Assembly (NCBI RefSeq): GCF_002575655.3
Contig: NC_053040.3
Location: 359,412,267-359,476,266, forward strand
Direction of reading: 5' to 3'
Source: Aegilops tauschii subsp. strangulata
Taxonomy: Eukaryota; Streptophyta; Magnoliopsida; Poales; Poaceae
Length of the DNA stretch: 64,000 nt
Shown in pieces: positions 11,081 through 21,134 of this stretch. The translations under genes and the position numbers were made by a program. Within the stretch, counting starts at the first letter, position 1. The number at the start of each line of letters is the position of its first letter. The notes beneath the pieces were generated by a model, which worked only from the letters and a program-made list of their open reading frames with translations, did not search any database and had not been told where the DNA came from.

Positions 11081-11267
11081 TAAGAGGTTGTAAAAGAAAA
11101 GGTTTTAAGAGATTGACATAGTTTTCATCGTGAGCATACTTTGACCACCCACATCCTTTTCCGCTGCCACTACCCCGGCCCTCGCCGCGGTGTTGACGAG
11201 TCTCGTTCCCTAAGATGGTAAAAATCCTCCACCCGCCTGTGCGCAATGGAACTCGGCGACGGGGTGG

Positions 11268-11540
11268 GGCAAAATTTCGTGTTTTGACCCTTCTGGGATA
11301 CAAATTCAGGATCTGACCCCGGTTTGAAAAAAAATCGGGATTTGACCCTTTTTCTTACCGCTAGGGGCTTTGGCGGTAGGGTTAGACAGCCTACCGAAAG
11401 GGCCCCTGGCGGTAGGGTACTAATCCACGTCGGCACGCGGAGACGACCGCCGTCCCCCCTCCGTCGCACCCTACCGCCAGGGACCATGGCGGGAGGCTGT
11501 CTAACCCTACCGCCAGATCCCCTGGCGGTAGGGTCCGAGC
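11268..11540 (+). repeat. MULE left terminal inverted repeat with palindrome array
   Basis: Begins at the 9-bp target duplication. The first 150 bp match the reverse complement of the right arm, including GGATACAAATTCAGGATCTG and GGGATTTGACCCTTT. It then carries four imperfect palindromes of the form CTACCGCC..GGCGGTAG around a 55-bp spacer (about 11421-11475). Confidence 0.75.
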
Positions 11541-11709
11541 AGTTATTTTGCCCGAGACCCCCGCGCCCCTGCCCATCTCCCCACCCCTCCCCCTCCCCCC
11601 GTCGGTTGTTTCTCTCCTCCTCCCCCAACTCGCCCCTCTCTCCCTCTTTCATCTCCTCCACTCTCCCCCTCGGATCTTCACCGTTTCTTCATCGTTTTTG
11701 CGGATCGAG

Positions 11710-14700
11710 ATGGCCCCGGAGAGAGAAACGTAAGCTCCTCCGATCCCTCCAATTAGTTTTTTGCAAACTTGCTTCCGATTCGACGCATTATTTGCTTGAA
11801 ATCCCTCATATTTTTGAACTTAGATTGGATTTTTTTTACCTAATTTTTTTAGCTTGATTGTAGTTCTAGTTCTTAGTTCTTTAGTAACTAGTGGTATTGA
11901 ATATGAACTATAATCAATTGTTCATATGTTATTGTGAAGATGAACCCTAGTTCATAATTTTTTTTGTTAAAAAAATTATGATGTAATGCATGTGGGAGGA
12001 CTTGATTGTAGTTTTATGATGCATGTTGGTATGATGATATGAAGATGTTGTTTGGAGAAAATACATTCAAGATGAACTCTATTTAAAAAAAATTGTTTAA
12101 AAAATGATGATATGATGCATGTTGGAGGATTTTTTTTTGATATGATGCATGTTGATATGATTTGATCCATCATGTGTAGTAGATGTTGTTGGAGGAATAT
12201 GCTTAAGATTTTATTTTGATATGATGCATGTTGATGTGATTTTGATATGATTTGATTTCATTTTTTGTTTATGTATGCTTATGCTTATGATGCTTTTGTT
12301 TATGAAATTTTATTAAGGCAGCCACCTCTTGCGGACAACTTCGGCCCACGGTACTCCATGCTTGACTACGCATTCGACAAGGGTCATCGTACCCGTTTCA
12401 TAGAGAACGGAGTGGTAAGTAATATGAAGGAAATATTGATCAAAGTTTTCGGATTGATGAAAATAAGTTCCTAACTTTCGCCGTCCACTTTTTGACAGAT
12501 GCTCCAGCCACTGCGCATGAGGGGTCACGGGGTTGCCGGGAATATGGACTACACGAGCGCTACGCGCCATACTTCAAGAGAGCCCGACTGTTGGGTTTCG
12601 TGTTGCAGTTCAAGCGTCAGCAGCCGATGCTTGTCCACGCAGCTCTGACAGCTTTGATTGACCGGTGGCGACCGGAGACCCATTCTTTCCATCTGCCATG
12701 CATGGAGATGACGGTGACCCCCGAGGATTCGTCGATGATTACTGCCATGCCAATCGAGGGTCATGCACTCACCGGGCGAGTGGAGAGGACAAACTGGCAG
12801 CAAAGGGTTACCACCCTCATCGGCGATTGCCCCGGTGCTAAGGGTAACCGTACATCCGGTGTGTCGTTGCCCTGGCTCTCGGAGCACCGGAAGACATGCC
12901 CCGAAGACGCCGATGAGGCGACTGTGGAGTGGTACGCGAGGGCCTACCTGTGGTATCTTCTCATGGAGGTCGTGTTTCCAGATAGCTCCGGGAACTCTAC
13001 CAACTGGTCGTATATGTTCTTCCTAGCGGACTGGGATGCAGGGTACAGTCGGGGGGGCCGCATCTCTCGCCTACCTATACCATTCGGTAAGAGAGTATCT
13101 AATTGCCTACCTACGAAAGTATGTCCATGACATTTTGTTATATCTGATCCTCATTTGATGTTTTACAGCTTGACGATGCAATGCACAGGACGGGAGACAA
13201 GTCCAATATGGGTGGCTTTGTCTGGGCCTTCTCCATTTGGATGTGGGAGCGGCTGCCGGCGGGGCGTCCGAAGAAGATGCCAACACGCCCATGGGGTGCC
13301 TATAGCGAAGACGGCGATGTGACTCGACACCCCACCGTAGCTTACGAGTGGGACGTTGTCAAACTCTACACGGGCCTAAACAAGACTTCGTACAAGACCT
13401 ACACCAACGAGTTGGACGCTTTGACGCATACGCAGGTATATGAACTCGCTCAACACCTTTCTCTTTGATTCCACTTTTGACCGAGAGTGGGAACTTACCA
13501 ATGTATATGTAATAGGTAAACTGGTGGCCGTATCATGACCGAGAGTGGGACTTCGATCTGAACGTGATGTTCGATGCGGACAGAGGTCTTTGGCGGTGCA
13601 TCGTGCCCATGATCTATGTGTACGCCGTCGAGTGGCACTTGCCACACCACGTGGCCATGCAGTTTGGCATGTATCAGCATACCCCACCGGGCCCGCCGAC
13701 CGATACCGGCGGCCACGCGCTCCACTTGTGAGTGCACTTGTTCTTCGTTCCCAAGATTTCATTGCGTTTGACTTTATTATGATGTTTCTTGTGCCCTATG
13801 CCTTGCAGGATGAGCCGACAGAAGAATCAGTCGATCACAGACTGGGGAGAGGAGCATAAAACTCATGTGACGGAGTGGAACCAACGGAGGTTCCGTAAAG
13901 ATGTGGAGAGGAAAGTGACTGACTGGGATGCTTACCTGGGCCGACACATGAGGTGGTACGATGATGGCCAGAAGCACCGTCTTCGTCTCAGGCCTCGGTG
14001 GACGGCGGAAGACATCGCGGAGCTGGAGAGGGATGACCCCAAGGAAGAGGCCTACCAGACCGGCATCAGACAAATGCAAAGTGGATTTAGGGATTTTGCA
14101 CCCCTCATCAACAGAGTGGTAAGTTTGAACCGACGGTTGTATTTAAATTATTTTATTCGTCATCGTGACCGACTTTGTTTCATTGCTGTTACAGTCCGGT
14201 GAGCTGAACATATGCATCTTTGAAGCCTCAAATGCACTAGGTGATGCCCCGGGAGCATACAATCTGAGAACAAAGTGAGGGGGACGATGAAGGTACAATT
14301 TCAGCCTCCTCGGAACAGATGCATCTTGTTCACTTGCAATCATAAATCTGATACTTATTATGCCCTTGTTTCATTGTGAGTGCAGAAGTTCGTGAAGCAT
14401 TGTCGCAAGCTGGTAGGGCTACTTGGGTGTGCTGGAGCTAGGTCGGTTGAAGCTTATCAGCCTGTAGCCACACAGGGTCACATCGGCTCATCGAGCCATG
14501 TTCACTCGTCGTCCAGGTTGGTTGAGGAGGAGGAGGAGGATGAGGAGGAGGAGGAGGCCACACATGAAGAAGGGGAGGATGAGGAGGATGAGAGCAACGG
14601 GGAGGAGGAATACGATGAAGATTATGGACCTCCACCAACTCAATCATCTCAACCACCTCAGCTGCCGAAGAGGAATCCGAAGAAGAAGGATTTGCCGAGT

Positions 14701-14808
14701 CCGGACCCTTTCCAGAGACCGGTTACTCGACGGCCCAAGAAGAAGACTGAAGAGACTCGTTCAAAGAGTAACAAGGACCATACCTCCAAGAGGGGAAGGA
14801 GCAACTGA
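11710..14808 (+). pseudogene. Plant mobile domain (PMD, MAIN-like) protein, 8 exons, two frameshifts
   Basis: PMD proteins (PF10536, including Arabidopsis MAIN/MAIL) are nuclear and linked to genome stability and silencing; many are carried by transposons. Exons: 11710-11729, 12318-12414, 12499-13086, 13169-13435, 13516-13727, 13809-14118, 14195 to about 14274, and about 14385-14808. Introns are GT..AG and phases agree except at the last junction, where I could not find an in-frame join. Motifs: ERYAPYFKRARLLGF, LIDRWRPETHSFHLPC (core PMD), GGFVWAFSIWMWERLPAGRP and VEWHLPHHVAMQFG. The C-terminus is a Glu/Asp-rich tail followed by Lys-rich stretches. Exon 3 has a one-base loss near 12551 and a one-base gain in a run of seven G at 13051-13057. 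The two restore the starting phase, but the original frame between them meets stops. The G run could be a sequencing error. Otherwise the gene looks recent. Confidence 0.75.
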
Positions 14809-15189
14809 TTCTGCTCTTGGATACAAGAGACTTATAGTTGGGTTGTTTATGTGTTTGCTATTGGGTTGAACTTGTCTAGTGGTTGTGAAACTACGTGGAA
14901 CTATGTGTTTGCTATTTGTGGATCGATGTGTTTTCTATTTGTGAAACTATGTGGAACTCCGTTTACTAATTAGTTGAACTTCGTTTGACATGTTCTATTT
15001 ACTTCAAATTTTGTTAATGTGTATGTGATACCCAAGTTTAATTGTTTAAGATCTGTGATATTGCTGTCAGATTGAATTTGAAAAGAAGCAAGCAACTGAA
15101 CTTCAAACAATAAAACACATGACCCTACCGCCACGGACCCTGGCGGTAGTGTCACACAGCCTACGGCCACCCCCCTGGCGGTAGGGTGA

Positions 15190-15481
15190 ACCTACCGCCA
15201 GGGCCCTTTGATATTTCGTTACAGAAGGTTTGCGAGGCAAAACCAAGCCACACCCTACCGCCAGGGGCTCTGGCGGTAGGGTACTTATCCATGTCAGCTC
15301 GGGCAAACGGCCGCCATTCCCCTCCGTCGCACCCTACCGCCAGGGCCCCTGGCGGTAGGCTGTCTAACCCTACCGCCAGAGCCCCTGGCGGTAATGAAAG
15401 GGTCAAATCCCGATTTTTTTTCCAAACCGGGGTCAGATCCTGAATTTGTATCCTAAAAGGGTAAAAACACGAAATTTGGCC
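15190..15481 (-). repeat. MULE right terminal inverted repeat with palindrome array
   Basis: Inverted counterpart of the left arm, ending CACGAAATTTGGCC at 15481. It contains CTACCGCCAGGGCCCCTGGC type palindromes and the same 55-bp spacer (about 15281-15335), but the spacer lies in the opposite orientation relative to the terminus compared with the left arm. Confidence 0.75.
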
Positions 15482-15490
15482 ACGGGGTGG

Positions 15491-15824
15491 TAGCCTCGAA
15501 CCTAGTGACGATGTATGACAATGCAGACATGGCAACGGTGTGGGCGGCATGCATGTCGTACTATGTGTGGCGAGGGACGCGTGGAGTGACGACATCAGGT
15601 GATGGTGTTGACTGAATCCTGCTACGGTGCGACGACGTAGAGGTGGTGCAGAAGTGCGGTCTCCCCATCAGGTGGAGCGGTGGTGCACGTGGCATAGCTC
15701 AACAGGGTTCGTCGTAACGGTGCAACTCGACGGGCTTTGGCACAATGACATTTTTTGAGGCCCCCATGGTCTAAATTTAGTAGTCTGCCCTCGAATCCGT
15801 GACGTGGGATGCATGGCAGCGCGA
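15491..15824. other. No recognised feature
   Basis: Sequence between the MULE and an old LTR. No open frame of note and no repeat ends. Confidence 0.5.
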
Positions 15825-16386
15825 TGATATGTCTCAAACATATGTACAATTTTTGATTACCTCATGCTATTATATTATTACTTTTGAATATTTTTTGTAG
15901 CAATTATATTATTCTTCTGGACTAACCTATTAATCCAGTGCCCAGAGTCAGCTCCCGTTTTTTTACATGTTTCTGACTTTTCAGAAAATCTATATCTATA
16001 GAGGTCAAAAAACCCTGAATATTCAATACGATTTTTTTGCATCACGAGGATTCCCGAAAGTGTTGGGACATGCCGAGGGGAGGGGCACTTAGGGGCCCAC
16101 GCGGCCAGGGACTAACCCGCGCCACTAGGCCACATGGGCCCTCTGAGAACCGCCTTTCGCCTATAAATTTCATAAATCGAGAAACCCTCGGGAGCATTTT
16201 TCTCTGATTTTTTTCGCCGCTGCAAGTTCCTGTTCCAAGGAGATCCAATCTGGAGGCCTGTTCCGGCACCCCGCTGGAGGGGGAACCCATCATCGGAGGC
16301 TTCTTCATCAATCTTGCTGCCTCCATGAACAGGTGTGAGTAGTTCCCTTAGGACCTTAGGGTCCATAGAAGTAGCTAGATGGCATC
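15825..16386 (+). mobile_element. Old LTR, left part (host of the Fatima-like insertion)
   Basis: Starts TGATATGTCTCAAACATATG, a diverged form of the TGATACGTCTCCAACGTATC start of the Sabrina-like LTRs in this window, and continues with recognisable counterparts of the promoter-proximal and GTGTGAGTAGTT..CTAGATGGC segments. It is split at 16386 by the gypsy element and resumes at 35808. The possible target sequence is GCATC/TCATC (4 of 5 bases agree). No internal region belonging to this LTR was recognised. Confidence 0.6.
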
Positions 16387-16837
16387 TGAGGGCATCCTGG
16401 ATTAGGGGGTCCTCGGGTGGCCGACCTATTCTATGCGGGCCGAACTGATGGGCTGTGAAGATACAAGTAGAAGACTTTCCCCCCGTGTCTGGGTAGGACT
16501 CCCCTATGCGTGGATGGCAAGATTGGTGTCCGGATATGTTATTTCCTTCCCCCACAAACCGACTCTATATAACCCTAGGCCCCTCTGGTATTTATATAAA
16601 CCAGAGGGTTTGGTCTGTAGAGGCTATCAGAATTATCATAGGCTAGACAACTAGGGTTTAGCCCTTACAATCTCGAGGTAGATCAACTCTTGTAACCCCT
16701 ATACTCATCGAATATACTCAAGCAGGAAGTAGGGTTTTACCTCCTTTAAGAGGGCCCGAACCTGGGTAAACATTGTGTCCCCTTTGCTCCCTGTTACCAT
16801 TGATCCTCAGACACACAGTTCGGGACCCCCTACCCGT

Positions 16838-19577
16838 TGAAAGATCGTGGATGTCGCCTAGAGGGGGGTGAATAGGCGTTTTAAAATATTTACGGTTGAG
16901 TCTTGAACAAATGTGGAATAAACCTAGCGGTTAATTTGTCAAGCACAAAACCTACAACGACTAGGCTCACCTATGTGCACCAACAACTTATGTTAAGCAA
17001 GATAAACTACTAAGTGATAGCAAGATAAATGACAAGAAACAATATGGCTATCACAAAGTAAAGTGCATAAGTAAAGGGCTCGGGTAAGAGATAACCGAGG
17101 CACGCGGAGACGATGATGTATCCCGAAGTGCACACCCTTGCGGATGCTAATCTTCGTTTGGAGCAGTGTGGAGGCACAGTGCTCCCCAAGAAGCCACTAG
17201 GGCCACCGTAATCTCCTCACGCCCTCGCACAATGCAAGATGTCGTGATTCCACTAAGGGACCCTTGAGGGTGGTCACCGAACCCGTACAAAGGGCAACCC
17301 TTGGGGGCGGTCACCGAACCCGTACACTTTGGCAACCCTTGGGGGCGGTCACCGGAACCCGTCAAATTGCTCGGCGCGATCTCCACAACCTAATTGGAGA
17401 CCCCGACGCTTGCCCGGAGCTTTACACCACAATGATTGAGCTCCGAACACCAACAACCGTCTAGGGCGCCCAAGCACCCAAGAGGAACAAGCTCAAGGGC
17501 ACCAAGCACCCAAGAGTAATAAGCTTCTCAACTTGTAACTTCCACGTACCACCGTGGAGAACTCAAACCGATGCACCAAATGCAATGGCAAGGGCACACG
17601 GAGTGCCCAAGTCCTTCTCTACCAAATCCCACCGAAGCAACTAATGCTAGGGAGGAAAATGAGAGGAAGAACGAAGAAGAGAACAGAAAGAACTCCAAGA
17701 TCTAGATCCAAAGGGTTCCCCTCACATAGAGGAGAAAGTGATTGGTGGAAATGTGGATCTAGATCTCCGCTCTCTTTCCCCCCAAAAACTAGCAAGAATC
17801 CATGGAGGGATTGAGAGTTTGCAAGCTCGAAGAAGGTCAACAATGGGGGAAGAACACGAGCTCAAAGGATAAGGTTGAATGGGGAAGAAGACCCCCTTTT
17901 ATAGGAGCTCCCGAATCCAACCGTTATGTGCTCAGTCCGCGCACGAGCGGTACTACCGCTCAGGGGAGCGGTACTACCGCCCGAGCGGTAGGACACAGAG
18001 AGCGAGCAAAACAGAGGGCGAGGCAGAGCCGTAAGAGCGGTACTACTGCTGGAACCAGCGGTACTACCATTGGCCGCAGCGGTACTGCCGCTTGGCCCAG
18101 CGATACTACCGCTAGGACCGCGCACAACGCCTACCACGAGCACAGGGAGAAGGAACAGGGAGGAGGGCCATTGAGCGGCACTAGGGGTGGTGGTAGCCGC
18201 GGTACTACCGCACACGAGCGGTACTACCGCTCCTACTGCCGCTACTACTGTCGCTGAACCCGACACGAGAAAACCACGTCTCGAGTCGAGGCGGTACCAG
18301 CGCGGAACCGGAGTCGTACTACCGCTTATGGCCATGGGCGGTACTACTGCTGTGGGACAGCGGTACTACCGCTTGTGGCGATACGCGGTACTGCCGCTCC
18401 GGCCCAGCGGTACTATCGCTGGCGCCATCCTTATGCCACTTCCACGAAAACAAGTATACTCCAAGGAAAACCAGAACTGCCAAAACTTCTGCAAATGAGC
18501 TCCGAATTGAGCAAACTCAAGCTTGTGGTTATAGTAAGAAGAGGCAGGGGAGGTATGCCTAACAAATAGAGGAGTGAAACCTCCAACAGAGAAGAACTGA
18601 CATAACCTCCAACATCGAAAACATCATAGAAGATGCATGAGTGAACTCCGTTTTCGATGAACTCGAGCTTGTCATCAAGATGACCATAAGCTCCAAATCT
18701 CACAAAGAGAACCAAACAAGAACCAAGAAAGATGATGCAATGATGTAATGGTTTGAGCTCTCACGAACAATACGATCAAGCTACTCATCGAGAGCCCCCC
18801 TGATAGTACGGCAATCGATCCTATAACCCGGTCTCCCACAACTACCATGAGACCGGTAAAATAGAAAACCTATCAAGGGCAAACCTTTGCCTTGCGCATG
18901 GTCCACTTGAGATAGATGATGACGATCTTGACTCCCTCAAGTTGGACCACCTTTCTTGATTGTGTTGGCTCGATGAAGACTAGTTGATTGCTCCCCCATA
19001 CTCCACTATGGGTGAGCCACTCTTCCGCACATCTTCACAAGTCCATTGTCACCACAATGGACGGCAAGCTTCAAGCATTTGATCTCTTCATGATGCTCCA
19101 CTTGAACTTGCACACCGCAACCTAACCCCACAAAGAACTCTCACATAGACCATGGGTTAGTACACAAAACATAATGGACAATGCTTACCATACCATGGGA
19201 TCACTTGATCCCTCTCGGTACATCTTCTATGCTTTGTGAGTTGATCAACTTGATTCACTCTTGACTTAGTCTTGATCAACCTTGCATCTTTCCAACTTTC
19301 TTTATTTTGATGATGTCTTGAAGGTAAACATTAATGATCACACAATCTTCTTATTCTTCAAGACATGCTTGCAATAAGCTCAACACTCACATGACCAATC
19401 TTTGGATAATTCCTTAATAGCACCTTGGTCACCACATAAACTCCTTGAAACCAACACATGGACTTCAAAGAAATTCCTATGGACAAATCCTTCAAATATA
19501 ACTCAAGGCAGCCATTAGTCCATAGAGATTGTCATTAATTACCAAAACCAAACATGGGGGCACCGCATGTTCTTTCA
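16838..19577. mobile_element. Unclassified TGAAAGA..TCTTTCA repeat, complete, 2740 bp
   Basis: The ends are an exact 7-bp inverted repeat TGAAAGA/TCTTTCA, flanked by a direct repeat CCCGT at 16833-16837 and 19578-19582. The uninterrupted 3' LTR gives the pre-insertion context (CCCTACCCGAGATCTG). TG..CA ends with a 5-bp duplication fit a solo LTR, while the absence of a polypurine tract, PBS or any coding frame leaves a DNA-transposon-like origin possible. It starts AGATCGTGGATGTCGCCTAG just inside the terminus and carries a palindrome array at 17935-18430. Its last 50 bases share CATTAATTACCAAAACCA with the repeat ending at 4821. Confidence 0.65.
17935..18430. repeat. Array of GCGGTACTACCGC palindromes
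   Basis: About fifteen copies of AGCGGTACTACCGCT or single-base variants, alone or in pairs, spaced 10-45 bp within 500 bp. Each copy is a near-perfect 13-15-bp palindrome centred on TACTA. The long open frames crossing the stretch (up to 157 codons, rich in Gly-Thr-Thr-Ala) are products of the repeat. Confidence 0.75.
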
Positions 19578-19653
19578 CCCGTGATCTGCCTGTTTTGACA
19601 CCGACATTGGTGCTTTCATTGAGAGTTCCATTGTGTTGTCGATAGAGGGATCA

Positions 19654-20950
19654 ATGGCTCGCCTTGTCATCAACAATGATATCACTTCCGGAAGGAGCCT
19701 GACTTCAGGGCAAGTCCTCCAGATCGGCGGTTTCACCATAGGCGCCCGCACAGCCGTTAGGCCGACGACGCCCCCCGCGATCGCTAAAAATCATCTCCGC
19801 ATCGGTCTCGAACACTCCGAAAAGATGGATCCGACAGACATCTCGTCCTTGAACGAGCTGTTAGATCGCATCGCCGCCCTAGGGTTTTCAACAGATTATG
19901 ATCGGATCGGGCTTAAACCCGACCAGAGGGAAATCAACTCCCCGCCGATCACTCACCTGTTGGCGGTCGTTGAGGAACGAGATAAGAACACTTCTTCTCC
20001 TAAGTTGAAGACCAACTATGTTCGGATCTCTGAACCTATGGAGACAGATACTCCTCCTTTGGAGGAAACCCCATGTCCCCCGAGCTCGGGTTCGGACTTA
20101 GGGTCCGGGGAACATTTGGATTTCCCCGGACCCGAACGGGTGACGTTGGAGATTTTACAAACTCTGAACACAATCTTGGGCAGGGATTCAAGCATTAACC
20201 CACCCGCCCACCACAATCAATACTCTCCAAGCAATTCAGGCCCTCCTGGTATATAAGACCTAATGTATGTACGACAACAACCTCAGGAAATGGTCCATCA
20301 CTTTTGGGGCAGGTTTCTACTTGTTAAAAACAAGATCAAAGATTGCTGCGATGATGATACGGTCTTGGTTTTTCATCAGAACTGCATCGATGAGGGAATT
20401 AAGAATGCCCTCGACCGCCGTCGCATACAGAATTTTACGGAACTATCACACATAGTACAGAAGTACTGCTCGATGGAAAGTACATGGAAGGCCCATAAAA
20501 CCCAATTGGAACATACTGCCTTTAAGCAGAGCACTGCCTGGGCAAAACGGACGCACCCTTATGAGGCATCTGATCATAAGTCTGTCGGCAAGAATAATAA
20601 ACCCCTTATAGGACATAGGTCTGTTCTTGACGAAATCCTAGACAAGCCATGTCAGATACACGCCACACCGAGCACCGAGCCAACTCATAGCCTTCGGGCA
20701 TGTTGGGTACTCTGGCAGGTGGCTAAAAGCGGCGAGGCTATCCTCACCATTGCTACCCCAGAGAAACACTCTCCGGAGAACAACGACGTTAATGTCTTCA
20801 CTGTCTTCGAGACCTTCTCCTCAAATAATCGGCATAAAAGGGCACTCCGCGACCTCATCGAAATTAACCAAGCAGACACAATGAGCCCATGGAACGACAC
20901 GGCAATAACTTTCACCGCTGATGACGAACCAAGGGCCCGATCAGTCCGAG
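19654..20950 (+). pseudogene. Gypsy gag polyprotein, broken
   Basis: The capsid-type structural protein of the retrotransposon. The first frame (ATG at 19654) runs to a stop near 20256. A second frame from 20263 carries the gag core (QQPQEMVHHFWGRFLLVKNK, then DEGIKNALDRRRIQNFTELS, HIVQKYCSME). A nonsense codon therefore separates the N-terminal region from the core. No CCHC zinc knuckle could be seen downstream. Continuous with the protease region that follows. Confidence 0.7.
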
Positions 20951-21134
20951 CACCTGCCGCCTTGGTCTTAAACCCAATTGTGGACGGCTTTCGACTTACC
21001 AAAGTGCTCATGGACGGCGGTAGTGGACTTAACCTCATCTACAAGGGCACGCTCGATAAAATGCATATCGATAGAGTCCGCATCAAGCAAAGCAGTACCA
21101 CCTTTCGAGGAATCATCCCCAGCTGAGAAGCACG
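20951..21134 (+). pseudogene. Gypsy aspartic protease region, broken
   Basis: Contains VLMDGGSGLNLIYKGTL, with the active-site pattern D-G-G-S-G typical of plant gypsy proteases, at about 21006-21056. The frame ends at a TGA at 21124-21126, just after the active-site loop, and the downstream polyprotein resumes in another frame. One catalytic Asp per subunit is expected, and it is present. Confidence 0.7.

Larger units (their letters stand above)
11268..15481 (+). mobile_element. Mutator-like element (MULE), complete, 4214 bp, carrying a PMD gene
   Basis: The element starts GGCAAAATTTCGTGTTTT and ends with the inverted GGCCAAATTTCGTGTTTT. It is flanked by an exact 9-bp direct repeat ACGGGGTGG at 11259-11267 and 15482-15490. 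Long inverted repeats with a 9-bp duplication define the Mutator superfamily. The arms stay collinear for about 150 bp and carry arrays of CTACCGCCAGGGGC / CTGGCGGTAGG palindromes. No MURA-type transposase is present; instead the whole interior is a spliced plant-mobile-domain gene. It is therefore probably non-autonomous and mobilised in trans, unless the PMD protein plays a part. Confidence 0.85.
16387..19606 (+). repeat. Fatima-like 5' LTR, split by a 2.74-kb insertion
   Basis: Starts TGAGGGCATCCTGGATTAGG and ends TTTTGACACCGACA at 19606. The real LTR parts are 16387-16837 and 19583-19606. A TATA-like run TTATATAAACC lies near 16589. TTGGTGCTTTCATTGAGAG (19607 onward) follows the LTR, where the primer binding site is expected. 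Confidence 0.8.

Noticed and set aside
17862..18335. 157-codon minus and 151-codon plus frames rich in Gly, Thr and Ser
   Set aside because: Generated by the GCGGTACTACCGC palindrome array; no start context, no domain.
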